A stretch of DNA of 64,000 nucleotides from Vibrio sp. JPW-9-11-11 (GTDB taxonomy: Bacteria; Pseudomonadota; Gammaproteobacteria; Enterobacterales; Vibrionaceae), in the NCBI RefSeq assembly GCF_013369335.1, contig NZ_SZQJ01000008.1:114740-178739 (forward strand). Reading direction: 5' to 3'. Every line of letters starts with the position of its first letter. Position 1 is the stretch's first letter. This document shows, one piece after another, positions 1-9,229 of the stretch. The notes under the pieces were generated by a model, which did no database searches, was not told the DNA's origin, and worked only from the letters and a program-made list of their open reading frames with translations. Made by a program: the position numbers and the translations under genes.

Positions 1-671
<671 letters not shown>

Positions 672-723
672 CCTTGTTCAGGCGGCTCAGTAAGGATGGG
701 CCGCCTGAGATATGGGAGACTAA

Positions 724-1431
724 ATGGACAATCAACAACACCAATCCGTCGTTGATCTAAACCACGTGAGCTTCACCTGGCCGGGTAACAGTCAACCGAC
801 ACTGGACATTCGCTCACTAAGCGTGAAGACAGGTGAACACCTTTTCATCAAAGGACCAAGCGGCTGTGGCAAATCGACTCTGTTAGGTTTACTCACCGGT
901 ATCCATACCGCCAATCAAGGTAAGGTTTCGGTATTGGGTCGCGACCTTTCATCGATGACAGGCAGCCAAAGAGACCGGTTCCGTGCGGACAACATAGGCT
1001 ATATATTTCAGCAGTTTAATTTACTTCCTTATCTGAACGTGATTGAAAACGTGATGTTACCTTGCCAGTTCTCATCTGCCCGTCGTCGACAAGTCAGCGG
1101 CGATTTAGCCGATAAGGCCCGCGTACTGTTACAGCAGTTACATTTACCCCGCACTCTGCTCGATAAACCCGTGACGGAACTGAGTATCGGTCAACAACAA
1201 CGTGTGGCTGCCGCACGAGCTCTGATTGGCCAACCCAAAATGATCATTGCTGATGAACCCACATCCTCACTCGACTTTGATAATCGCAGTGCGTTTATTG
1301 AATTACTCTTAGAACAAGTCAATCAAGCCAATTCTACGCTGCTGTTCGTCAGTCATGACCCAACCTTAGAAGCTTGCTTTGATAAAACCATTAACCTTCA
1401 GCAACTTAATTACGCCGGAGGTACCCAATGA
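724..1431 (+). CDS. ABC transporter ATP-binding protein (LolD/MacB type)
   Basis: 235-residue ATPase subunit. Visible motifs are Walker A (GPSGCGKSTLL, about residues 39-49), a Q-loop (FQQFNLLPYLNV), the signature LSIGQQQR (Ile replaces the usual Gly of LSGGQ), Walker B IIADEPTSSLD and the switch His in FVSHD. This pattern belongs to the LolD/MacB/FtsE branch, which powers mechanotransmission-type permeases rather than classical importers. The gene lies 52 bp after zrgA, and its last 4 bases (ATGA) overlap the permease start, so they are translationally coupled. It likely energises a zinc-related envelope process with the neighbouring proteins. Confidence 0.88.
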   Translation: MDNQQHQSVVDLNHVSFTWPGNSQPTLDIRSLSVKTGEHLFIKGPSGCGKSTLLGLLTGIHTANQGKVSVLGRDLSSMTGSQRDRFRADNIGYIFQQFNLLPYLNVIENVMLPCQFSSARRRQVSGDLADKARVLLQQLHLPRTLLDKPVTELSIGQQQRVAAARALIGQPKMIIADEPTSSLDFDNRSAFIELLLEQVNQANSTLLFVSHDPTLEACFDKTINLQQLNYAGGTQ

Positions 1432-2687
1432 CGCCAACGCTGACTCTAGCCCTCAAAAGCGTTCGCAACCGCAAAGTGACTGCCGTATTAACGATCCTGA
1501 CCGTCGCTATCTCGGTGATTTTACTCCTCGGTGTCGAGCGTATTAGAACCCAAGCTAAAAGCAGTTTTGCCAATACAATTTCAGGCACTGACCTAATCGT
1601 GGGTGGTCGTTCTGGTCAGGTAAATTTGCTGCTTTACTCGGTATTTCGTATCGGCAATGCAACCAATAATATCGATTGGAAGAGCTATCAAGAGTTTAGC
1701 CAACACCGCTCGGTTGACTGGGCGATTCCTATTTCACTGGGGGACTCACACAAAGGCTTTCGCGTGATGGGGACTAACCATCGCTATTTTGAGCATTATC
1801 GCTACGGCCAAAAACAGAACTTGGCTTTTCGTCAGGGACGAGAGTTCGACGGCCTATTTGAAGCGGTGATCGGTGCAGACGTTGCCAAACAGCTCAATTA
1901 TCATGTAGGGAGTGAGATGGTGATTGCGCACGGTATTAGCGATGTCGGTTTCAGTCGCCACGATAATCTTCCTTTTGTCGTGGTCGGCATTCTTGCGCCT
2001 ACCGGAACCCCTGTAGACAAAACCGTTCATGTCTCTTTGCAAGCCATCGAAGCCATTCATGTCGGCTGGGAGAGTGGTGCCAATTTAGGTAACACTCCAA
2101 CTGCCAGCCAACTCGAAGCGATGAACTTTGAACCCAAGCAGATCACTGCAATGATGCTGGGACTCAAATCGAAAATTCAAACCTTCGCGCTGCAGCGTCA
2201 AATCAATACTTACACCAAAGAACCGTTAAGTGCTATTTTACCTGGCGTAGCTTTACATGAGCTGTGGGGAATGATGTCTGTCGCCGAACAAGCTTTGATG
2301 GCGGTGTCGGTGTTTGTCGTCATTGCTGGCTTGCTTGGCATGTTGTCGAGCCTGTTGACGAGCTTGCAAGAGCGGCGGCGAGAAATGGCAATCCTCAGAG
2401 CGATGGGCGCAAGGCCACGACATGTGTTTAGTTTGCTGATTTTAGAGGCCAGTGCTCTGACACTGATTGGCGTAACGGTCGGCACTGCAGGCTTATATAC
2501 GCTGTTGGCGTTTGCCGCCCCGTTCATTCAACAGACGTACGGCATCAACTTAGCTTTAGTCGGCTTATCTCATTACGAATTTATGCTACTTTTGGCCGTG
2601 CAACTGGCTGGAACCTTAATTGGCTTTATCCCCGCCTTGCGGGCTTATAAACAGTCTCTTAGTGACGGAATGACAATTCGAGTTTAA
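1428..2687 (+). CDS. ABC transporter permease, FtsX/MacB family
   Basis: 419 residues. One membrane segment lies near the N-terminus (about residues 15-37), followed by a large extracytoplasmic domain (about 40-280, MacB_PCD type) and three C-terminal membrane segments (about 285-405) with the FtsX-like RRREMAILRAMGA cytoplasmic loop. This 1+3 topology is that of type VII ABC proteins (MacB, LolCE, FtsX). It overlaps the ATPase gene by 4 bp and is followed 3 bp later by a DUF3299 gene, so one operon is clear. The partner of the periplasmic domain is probably the His-rich protein or the DUF3299 protein, by inference from context. Confidence 0.88.
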   Translation: MTPTLTLALKSVRNRKVTAVLTILTVAISVILLLGVERIRTQAKSSFANTISGTDLIVGGRSGQVNLLLYSVFRIGNATNNIDWKSYQEFSQHRSVDWAIPISLGDSHKGFRVMGTNHRYFEHYRYGQKQNLAFRQGREFDGLFEAVIGADVAKQLNYHVGSEMVIAHGISDVGFSRHDNLPFVVVGILAPTGTPVDKTVHVSLQAIEAIHVGWESGANLGNTPTASQLEAMNFEPKQITAMMLGLKSKIQTFALQRQINTYTKEPLSAILPGVALHELWGMMSVAEQALMAVSVFVVIAGLLGMLSSLLTSLQERRREMAILRAMGARPRHVFSLLILEASALTLIGVTVGTAGLYTLLAFAAPFIQQTYGINLALVGLSHYEFMLLLAVQLAGTLIGFIPALRAYKQSLSDGMTIRV

Positions 2688-2690
2688 ACA

Positions 2691-3188
2691 ATGAAATTTA
2701 TCTCTCTACTACTCACTACATTAATGATTTTTGGCGGGACAAGCCTCACTGCCTATGCAGATGAGCCACTCAAATTAGAGTGGATTGACTTGATCCCAGA
2801 AAGCGAACGTAATCAGTTCGACTCGTATGGCATGCCCGCTGTCGACCACTCAGGCGACGTGATGCAACAATCCAAAATTGGCGGGGTCAGAACGGAGCTT
2901 AATGGTAGCCAAGTGAAAATTCCGGGCTTTGTCATCCCATTGGAAGGCGATGAAAATCGGGTCACCGAATTTCTACTGGTTCCCTATTTTGGTGCCTGTA
3001 TCCATGTTCCGCCACCGCCGCCCAATCAAATTATCTATGTGAAGTTTCCCAAAGGAGCACCGGTACAAGAGTTGTGGGACGTGGTTTATGTGATAGGCAC
3101 ACTCAAAACAGAAACCATTAGCCATGAATTGGCAGAGACGGGGTATGTCATCCAAGGCACTGAGATCGCCGAGTACGATGATATGTAA
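2691..3188 (+). CDS. DUF3299 periplasmic protein of the zinc cluster
   Basis: 165 residues with an N-terminal signal peptide (hydrophobic core about residues 4-18, cleavage after AYA near residue 23). The conserved heart of DUF3299 is visible: KIPGFVIPLE and GACIHVPPPPPNQ, the latter placing a Cys and a His side by side, which could bind metal. It starts 3 bp after the permease stop, so it is the last gene of the transcription unit begun at zrgA. The biochemical role is unknown; cooperation with the ABC pair in zinc acquisition is inferred from gene order only. Confidence 0.82.
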   Translation: MKFISLLLTTLMIFGGTSLTAYADEPLKLEWIDLIPESERNQFDSYGMPAVDHSGDVMQQSKIGGVRTELNGSQVKIPGFVIPLEGDENRVTEFLLVPYFGACIHVPPPPPNQIIYVKFPKGAPVQELWDVVYVIGTLKTETISHELAETGYVIQGTEIAEYDDM

Positions 3189-3223
3189 ATGTGAATAGAA
3201 TGAGCGACCTGTTAGCGCCCTTT

Positions 3224-3328
3224 TTAAGCTATATAGCGAGAAAGATAACCAAGCACCGCTAGGTAAAGCAGTAACAATAGGGCGATTGACAGGTGCTTCT
3301 TCAGTTTATTGTCATTAAAATACTTCAT
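3224..3328 (-). CDS. Small single-pass membrane protein, 34 residues
   Basis: A 34-codon ORF on the complement starts ATG at 3328 and stops at 3224. A strong ribosome-binding site (GAGGG) lies 5 bases upstream of the ATG. The product has a charged N-terminus (MKYFNDNKLKKHLS) and one hydrophobic helix of about 18 residues rich in Leu, then a short RYIA tail. The basic N-terminus suggests a cytoplasmic-side N-end. Its upstream region contains a perfect 11-bp inverted repeat (3343-3374). I do not recognise the family. The strong Shine-Dalgarno and clean membrane helix argue that it is real. Confidence 0.55.
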   Translation of the reverse strand: MKYFNDNKLKKHLSIALLLLLYLAVLGYLSRYIA

Positions 3329-3342
3329 AAGCCCTCACAATT

Positions 3343-3374
3343 AATGATAACAATTTTAACAACTTGTTATCATT
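3343..3374. promoter_or_regulatory. Perfect 11-bp inverted repeat, candidate operator
   Basis: AATGATAACAA (3343-3353) and its exact reverse complement TTGTTATCATT (3364-3374) flank a 10-base spacer. The element sits between the small membrane ORF (complement) and the TIGR03899-like gene (plus), i.e. in a divergent control region just after the zinc cluster. The half-site TGATAAC resembles Fur/Zur half-sites, but the spacing is wider than a standard Fur or Zur box. There is no U-tract, so a terminator is unlikely. Confidence 0.45.
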
Positions 3375-3484
3375 TATGGTAGCGATATTTTTATAAACTG
3401 GCTCACACTCTTTCTGTGGCGGGTTCACGGGTTCCGAGGTACAGTTAATACTCCAGTTAAGCATCTGATGGCGAAGGAAATAGC

Positions 3485-4381
3485 ATGTCTGAAACCAATA
3501 AGCCCGTTGTTATCGAGCACGAAGCTGAGCAACCGCAGCGGCGTGAAAAGAAGTCGAGCTACATTAAAGACAGCGCTAGCCGGGTGCTTAATATTGCACA
3601 GACCTATGGCCTCGATGCCCTGTTGCAAACTGACAAACCCGAAAAAAGTACTCTTGAACGCGCGCTCATTCGCGAACGAAAGCGCAAAGAGCTCAGGCAG
3701 AAAAACCTCGAACAAATTCTCAAACTTGCCCATATTTCCTGTAAAGATGAAACCGCTGGCGACCCAGACCAAGACTGGCTGTATCGCTACTTCGATATGG
3801 CGCAAGAAGTTCACAACCACGCCATGCAGCGCTTATGGGCACAGGTACTCAAACGCGAAGTCACCAACCCGGGCTCAACCTCAATGAAAGCGCTCAAAGT
3901 CCTCCAAGACATGACCCCGAAAGAAGCGCAAATTCTTCAACGGGCGGCAGCGTTGGCGTGCAGTTTTGGCGGGGATAATAGCCGAAAGTTGCTGGTCGGC
4001 TATCGAGCGCAAGGCGGAATCTTCAGTTTTGGCAAGCGTTCAACCACCAGCAATATCAATGTAGGGAATTACCAACTCCCCTACTCGAGCCTGTTGGTAT
4101 TATTTGAACTCGGCCTGATGCATGGTACTGAGCTTGAGTCAGGCGAGATAGAACTCGACTCTCCATTACCCTTGTTATACCAAGGCAAACAACTCGCTTT
4201 GCAAGCACATAGCAAGGGCGTTCGCTTGATCTACTATCGCTTTAGTCCCACCGGCAATGAATTATGTAAATTGTTGGGCAACAAACCCAATATGCAGTAC
4301 TACGACCAACTGGTTGCCATGTTGAGTCAGAAATTTACCGCCAGCACCGAAGCCTCTCCAAGCATCGATACAACCGCTTAA
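3485..4381 (+). CDS. TIGR03899 / DUF2806-like protein of unknown function
   Basis: 298 residues, soluble, no signal peptide; the ATG is preceded by GAAGGAA. The N-terminal 60 residues are charged. The central part carries the pattern DWLYRYFDMAQEVHNHAMQ followed by LWAQVLKREVTNPGS and a helical segment (KVLQDMTPKEAQILQRAA), which I associate with TIGR03899/DUF2806 proteins found in gammaproteobacteria. No catalytic motif is evident. It stands alone between the divergent control region and the terminator at 4404. Function unknown; family call is from memory of the motif. Confidence 0.6.
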   Translation: MSETNKPVVIEHEAEQPQRREKKSSYIKDSASRVLNIAQTYGLDALLQTDKPEKSTLERALIRERKRKELRQKNLEQILKLAHISCKDETAGDPDQDWLYRYFDMAQEVHNHAMQRLWAQVLKREVTNPGSTSMKALKVLQDMTPKEAQILQRAAALACSFGGDNSRKLLVGYRAQGGIFSFGKRSTTSNINVGNYQLPYSSLLVLFELGLMHGTELESGEIELDSPLPLLYQGKQLALQAHSKGVRLIYYRFSPTGNELCKLLGNKPNMQYYDQLVAMLSQKFTASTEASPSIDTTA

Positions 4382-4399
4382 GACATCTCTTGCCGCATA

Positions 4400-4427
4400 A
4401 AAAACGCCAACCTAATTAGGTTGGCGT
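4400..4427 (-). terminator. Rho-independent terminator downstream of pgi
   Basis: A perfect 24-base palindrome (4404-4427; arm ACGCCAACCTAA) is followed on the complement by a run of six T. It ends transcripts coming from pgi. The reverse direction has no comparable T-run, so it serves the plus-strand gene at 3485 poorly. Confidence 0.85.
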
Positions 4428-4440
4428 CATAAAACATGGG

Positions 4441-4555
4441 TAGCCTAAATAATTGCAGTGGCAGCTAGGTCGCCGTGAAGTCCTGCCCAATGAAAATAGG
4501 AGATCTATTCGATTTGGGTCAACTTACGCAGTCAACAACGCTGCCGCTTCAAGTA
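4441..4555. repeat. Intergenic palindromic element in the pgi 3' region
   Basis: The stretch between the pgi stop and its terminator is an imperfect long palindrome. Outer arms are GCAGTGGCAGC and GCTGCCGCTTC; inner arms are CCCAAT and ATTTGGG, with ATAG/CTAT closing a short centre. On the complement it starts with CATACTTGAAGCGGCAG and ends near AATTATTTAGG. Ends like these resemble dispersed intergenic palindromic repeats I recall from enterobacteria and vibrios. Only one copy is in this window, so its repetitive nature cannot be shown here. It would be transcribed as the pgi 3' UTR. Confidence 0.45.
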
Positions 4556-4564
4556 TGACGGCGA

Positions 4565-6217
4565 TTAAGCTTTGAACGCTTTAAATGCGTTGATCAAGCC
4601 GTTCGTCGAGCTATCGTGCGAGCTGATTTCAGACTCGTCGGCAAGCTCAGGCAGAATTTGGTTCGCGAGCTGTTTCCCTAGCTCAACCCCCCACTGGTCG
4701 AAGCTGAAGATGTTCCAGATAACACCTTGTACGAAGATCTTATGCTCGTACATCGCAATTAGGTTACCGAGAGTACGCGGAGTGATCTGCTTAACTAGAA
4801 TAGAGTTAGTTGGGCGGTTACCTTCAAACACTTTAAATGGTGCTAACGTCGCCGCTTCTGCTTCGCTCTTACCTGCTTTGGCAAATTCCGCTTTCACTGT
4901 TTCTTCCGACTTACCAAACGCTAACGCTTCTGTTTGGGCAAAGAAGTTAGACATCAGTTTCTGATGATGGTCACCCGCAGGGTTGTGGCTAATGGCCGGT
5001 GCAATAAAGTCACAAGGGATCAGCTTAGTGCCCTGGTGAATCAACTGGTAGAACGCGTGCTGGCCGTTAGTGCCAGGTTCACCCCAGATGATTGGGCCAG
5101 TTTGGTATGTCACTGCATTACCGTCTCGGTCAACGTATTTACCGTTAGACTCCATGTTGCCTTGCTGGAAGTAAGCCGCAAAGCGGTGCATGTACTGATC
5201 GTAAGGAAGAATCGCTTCCGATTCAGCGCCATGGAAGTTGTTGTACCATAGGCCAATCAAAGCGAGGATCACTGGAATGTTGCTTTCTAGTTCCGTTGAC
5301 GCGAAATGGTTATCCATCTCGTGTGCACCATCAAGTAGCTCAACAAAGTTGTCGTAGCCAACAGCAAGAGCAATAGAGAGGCCGATGGCAGACCATAGCG
5401 AGTAACGACCGCCAACCCAGTCCCAAAACTCAAACATGTTGTCTGTGTCGATACCAAATTCAGATACGGCAGTCGCATTCGTCGATAACGCTGCAAAATG
5501 CTTAGCAACGTGAGCCTGATCGCCCGCTGATTCTAGGAACCAGTCACGAGCAGAGTGCGCGTTAGTCATGGTTTCTTGCGTGGTGAATGTCTTCGACGCA
5601 ATTAGGAACAGCGTTGTTTCAGGATCAACTTTCTTAAGCGTTTCAACGACATGGGTGCCATCAACGTTCGAAACAAAGTGCAGGTTTAGGTGGTTTTTGT
5701 ATGGCGCAAGAGCTTCTGTCACCATGTAAGGCCCCAGGTCAGAGCCGCCGATACCGATATTCACGATGTCAGTAATCGCTTTACCCGTGTAACCTTTCCA
5801 CTCACCACCGATTACACGATCAGTGAATGATTTCATTTTTTCTAGCACAGCATTGACAGCCGGCATCACATCTTCACCGTCAACCACTACAGGTTTGTTG
5901 CTGCGGTTACGCAGTGCCGTGTGCAATACTGCGCGATCTTCTGTTTTGTTGATCGCTTCACCACTGAACATCGCTTCAATCGCTGCTTTCAGCTCAGTTT
6001 CATTTGCTAGAGCAAAGAGGTGTTTTAGCGTTTCTTCATTGACTAAATTTTTTGAGTAGTCGACGAGAATATCTGTGCCGAAACGTGCTGAGAACTTATC
6101 AAAGCGAGCTGGATCTTGAGCAAACAGCGCTTTCATATCCATATCTTGTGCCGATTCGAAGTGCGCCGTCAGCGCTTTCCAAGCTTGTGTTTGCGTTGGA
6201 TTGATATTTTTCAACAT
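4565..6217 (-). CDS. pgi: Glucose-6-phosphate isomerase
   Basis: 550 residues, the usual length of bacterial Pgi. It interconverts glucose 6-phosphate and fructose 6-phosphate at the head of glycolysis. Visible signatures are [11 protein letters not shown] (153-163), GGRYSLWS (269-276), ESNGK with catalytic Glu356, and [10 protein letters not shown] with catalytic His387; a C-terminal QWGVELGK holds the conserved Lys. The ATG has GGGATAG-type upstream sequence and a 295-bp divergent region toward yjbQ. It is monocistronic and ends at the palindromic element and terminator at 4404-4555. Confidence 0.98.
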   Translation of the reverse strand: MLKNINPTQTQAWKALTAHFESAQDMDMKALFAQDPARFDKFSARFGTDILVDYSKNLVNEETLKHLFALANETELKAAIEAMFSGEAINKTEDRAVLHTALRNRSNKPVVVDGEDVMPAVNAVLEKMKSFTDRVIGGEWKGYTGKAITDIVNIGIGGSDLGPYMVTEALAPYKNHLNLHFVSNVDGTHVVETLKKVDPETTLFLIASKTFTTQETMTNAHSARDWFLESAGDQAHVAKHFAALSTNATAVSEFGIDTDNMFEFWDWVGGRYSLWSAIGLSIALAVGYDNFVELLDGAHEMDNHFASTELESNIPVILALIGLWYNNFHGAESEAILPYDQYMHRFAAYFQQGNMESNGKYVDRDGNAVTYQTGPIIWGEPGTNGQHAFYQLIHQGTKLIPCDFIAPAISHNPAGDHHQKLMSNFFAQTEALAFGKSEETVKAEFAKAGKSEAEAATLAPFKVFEGNRPTNSILVKQITPRTLGNLIAMYEHKIFVQGVIWNIFSFDQWGVELGKQLANQILPELADESEISSHDSSTNGLINAFKAFKA

Positions 6218-6512
6218 GGTACCTATCCCGATGTTACAGTAGGTTCTATTCCATACAGTCTAGCGAAAACTGGTGGAATCCCCGATTAAGCAAAATAATA
6301 ATATTAGGTATGTTTAGGCAAAATGCCACTAAACTACCTTTGTAATTTTTTTTCAAGCGTACATTATGGCGCAGGTGAGTTACCCTCACATTGAGTTAGG
6401 TCACGTTCCCTGATCCAAAAGTGAACAACAACCTAAATCACGCTAAGAATCTTAACACTAACCTTGATTAAGCTTAACCATTTGTCACAACACTTCTAGG
6501 ATAGTTCTGTTT

Positions 6513-6932
6513 ATGTGGACACAAACAACACTCCACCTTCGGGCGCGACCACGCGGGTTTCATTTGATAACCGATGAAATTGAACAACAATTGCCGCAGA
6601 TTGCTGACTATTCTGTGGGAATATTACAGCTATTTATCCAACATACCTCAGCCAGTTTGACCATCAATGAGAACGCCGATCCCACGGTAAGAGATGATAT
6701 GGAAAAACACTTCAACCACTTTGTTCCAGAGCGTGCGCCTTACTACCAACACACATATGAAGGCGACGACGACATGCCCGCGCACATCAAAGCGTCCACG
6801 CTAGGGTGTAGTGTGATGATTCCAATTTCAAATGGTCGACTGGCGTTAGGTACTTGGCAAGGCATATATTTGGGTGAGCACCGCAACTTTGGAGGTTCAA
6901 GAACCCTTATTGCGACAATTCAAGGGGAGTAA
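6513..6932 (+). CDS. yjbQ: YjbQ/UPF0047 family protein
   Basis: 139 residues, full length for the family. Characteristic pieces are [17 protein letters not shown] (about 43-60), the HIKASTLG segment and [13 protein letters not shown] near the C-terminus, with the conserved His and Glu residues of the UPF0047 pocket. E. coli YjbQ has weak thiamine-phosphate synthase activity; the physiological role is uncertain. AGGATAG precedes the ATG. It converges on the Omp85-like gene with a 28-bp gap and no clear terminator. Confidence 0.9.
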   Translation: MWTQTTLHLRARPRGFHLITDEIEQQLPQIADYSVGILQLFIQHTSASLTINENADPTVRDDMEKHFNHFVPERAPYYQHTYEGDDDMPAHIKASTLGCSVMIPISNGRLALGTWQGIYLGEHRNFGGSRTLIATIQGE

Positions 6933-6960
6933 CATGGTTCGCACCACTGGCTGAAGATGC

Positions 6961-8136
6961 CTAGAAAGGTTGGTTGATCATCACACGAAAAGTGCTTTCA
7001 TCGTTACCCTGAGCCATTTCAGCACGAACGACGATTCCCTCAACCTGAAAGCGTACTGCGCCACCTAAAGTCCACTTCATTTCGCTATGTAGGGTTTTAA
7101 CGTCGTACTCATCAGCGACGCGCCCTACCTCAGCAAACAGAACCCATTGCCACCAAGGCAAATCGTAGTAGTTAACGATTGGAATACTATCAAGGGGCTG
7201 CCAATCAGGTACGACTCGGTATTCCGCCGAGTAGTGCACCGCTGAGCGGCCATGGTAGCGACCACTGGTGTATCCTCGCAGACGATACAAGCCTCCTAAT
7301 CGAACCTGGTCTTGTTCCGGCGGTTTTACACGGTTCCAGCTTGGAGTATCTGCCGTGTAAAAATCAAACGCTAAGACTTGCTGATTAAATAACTCACCCA
7401 AAGGTCCTAGCGCGTAATACTGACTAGTTTGAAAAGCCCATTTCGTCCAGATATCTTCGCTCTGCCAGCGCTCAGCGCCTAACGTCACTTCCAATGAAGA
7501 ATGTGAGCCTTTGGTTGGATTTCTCACACTATCGCGGTTGTCCCAATCAAATGTCAGCTCAATCCCTGTCGCTTTCTCTGTTTTGGTTAGGATTTCCAAG
7601 TCCCGCGAGGAGTAGAACGGCGTCAAGACAAGTGAGCTCACGCCAGACTCGACAGGTGAAGCAAAATTGACATCTCGAACCGGTTGGAAGGCGCCCATCA
7701 AGCCGTCGTTTTTAACACTGCCCCAAGGTAGCAAGTATTTAAACTCAAACTGATAATTCTGCTCAAACCCGTTAGTCATTGTTTGATGACCCGTTTGCGA
7801 GTCGTTACGACCCTGCTCGCCCAAGTAATACGGGCTGTCATTAAACTGAGCGTGATACATCTGAGTACTAAACAGCAGATTATTAGATAGCGCATAGTTA
7901 AAGGCAGAAACAAATCCAACATAGCTGTCTTTGTCTGAATAGAGCGCCATACCGAACAGAGCGGCCTGTGGCTGACCCACCCCTTTGGCTACCCCGGCAA
8001 CCCCAAAGGTATGACCCAGTGTGTCACTACTAAAATAAAAAGGCAGAAATGCCGAGTCTTTCTCAGTACTTAACCCAGGCGCGCAAACAAAAAGACTGGC
8101 AACCACTGCCAGCCTTCTCAGTAATTGGGAGGACAT
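6961..8136 (-). CDS. Omp85/BamA-TamA-like outer-membrane beta-barrel protein
   Basis: 391 residues from the ATG at 8136 (an in-frame ATG at 8163 would overlap alr). The chosen start gives a signal peptide (SSQLLRRLAVVASLFVCA). There are no POTRA domains. The barrel carries the Omp85 C-terminal pattern, including RLGGLYRLRGYTSGRYHG and a closing strand ending in Phe (VMINQPF). The start lies 4 bp after the alr stop, so the two are cotranscribed. A family of short Omp85-like barrels of unknown cargo is the best fit; substrate cannot be inferred. Confidence 0.75.
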   Translation of the reverse strand: MSSQLLRRLAVVASLFVCAPGLSTEKDSAFLPFYFSSDTLGHTFGVAGVAKGVGQPQAALFGMALYSDKDSYVGFVSAFNYALSNNLLFSTQMYHAQFNDSPYYLGEQGRNDSQTGHQTMTNGFEQNYQFEFKYLLPWGSVKNDGLMGAFQPVRDVNFASPVESGVSSLVLTPFYSSRDLEILTKTEKATGIELTFDWDNRDSVRNPTKGSHSSLEVTLGAERWQSEDIWTKWAFQTSQYYALGPLGELFNQQVLAFDFYTADTPSWNRVKPPEQDQVRLGGLYRLRGYTSGRYHGRSAVHYSAEYRVVPDWQPLDSIPIVNYYDLPWWQWVLFAEVGRVADEYDVKTLHSEMKWTLGGAVRFQVEGIVVRAEMAQGNDESTFRVMINQPF

Positions 8137-8140
8137 TAGC

Positions 8141-9226
8141 TTACTTCGAATACTCCATCTCAACCCTTGAGGTCAACTTGGTCACCAACTCATAGGCGAT
8201 CGTACCAATATGTGAGGCCACCTCTTCAACGGGCAACGCTTTTCCCCATAAGGTCGCTTCGTCACCCACGTTGTCGGTCGCATCAGGTCCAAGGTCGACA
8301 GTCAGCATGTCCATTGAAACTCGCCCTGCTATTGGCACCTTGCGACCATTGACCCAAACAGGCGTACCATATGGGGCCATTCTTGGATAACCATCTCCGT
8401 AACCAATCGCGATCACGCCCACTTTGGTGTCACGCTCACTGGTCCAAATACCGCCATAGCCAACGCTCTCACCCGCTTTGACATCACGCACCGCAATTAG
8501 ATGTGATTTAAGCGTCATCACGGGCAGGTAGCCCATTTGCTGAGCGGTTGTGTCACCAAACGGGGACACGCCGTACATGATTATACCTGGCCGCACCCAA
8601 TCGAGCTGGCTATCAGGCCAAGCAAGTAAGCCCGCAGACGCCGCGAGAGAACGCTCACCTTCACACCCCTCGGTTAAAGACATAAACAGCTCGGTTTGCT
8701 CGTTAGTGGTCGATTTATTCAGTTCATCAGCACAACCAAAATGACTCATATAACGCAGCGGCTTAGCGACGTTACGACAGGCTTTTAAACGACTTATAAA
8801 ATCTGGATACTGCTCTGGCCGAACACCGAGACGATGCATCCCACTATCAATTTTCAGCCAAACCACCACAGGGGTATCTAACTGAGCCTGCTCTAGGGCA
8901 ACGAGCTGCTCTTCACAATGAACAACCGTCTGAATATTGTTGGTCACTAACACAGGCAGATCGCCCTGTGAGTAAAACCCTTCCAACAGCAAAATGGGGG
9001 TGACCACTCCACAAGCACGCAACTGGAGAGCTTCTTCAATACGTGCCACGCCAAACGCATCGGCACCATCGGCACTTTTAGCAATATGACGCAGGCCATG
9101 GCCATAGCTGTTCGCTTTCACCACCGCCATCACTTTGCTATGCGGCGCTTGACGTTTAATCTGTGCGAGGTTGTGCTTGAGTGCCGCCAAATCGATGTAA
9201 GCGGTCGCCGCTTTCATGTGGGTCAT
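8141..9226 (-). CDS. alr: Alanine racemase
   Basis: 361 residues. It is the PLP enzyme making D-alanine for peptidoglycan. The PLP-binding lysine is in [10 protein letters not shown] (Lys37), and the catalytic tyrosine region SVGYGGIW and the GYGDGYPR segment are present. The ATG at 9226 lies 3 bp after the dnaB stop; an alternative ATG three codons in (9217) is possible. The order dnaB-alr is conserved in E. coli too. Not distinguishable from a broad-spectrum racemase except that it has no signal peptide, which supports the cytoplasmic alanine enzyme. Confidence 0.96.
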   Translation of the reverse strand: MTHMKAATAYIDLAALKHNLAQIKRQAPHSKVMAVVKANSYGHGLRHIAKSADGADAFGVARIEEALQLRACGVVTPILLLEGFYSQGDLPVLVTNNIQTVVHCEEQLVALEQAQLDTPVVVWLKIDSGMHRLGVRPEQYPDFISRLKACRNVAKPLRYMSHFGCADELNKSTTNEQTELFMSLTEGCEGERSLAASAGLLAWPDSQLDWVRPGIIMYGVSPFGDTTAQQMGYLPVMTLKSHLIAVRDVKAGESVGYGGIWTSERDTKVGVIAIGYGDGYPRMAPYGTPVWVNGRKVPIAGRVSMDMLTVDLGPDATDNVGDEATLWGKALPVEEVASHIGTIAYELVTKLTSRVEMEYSK

Positions 9227-9229
9227 AAG

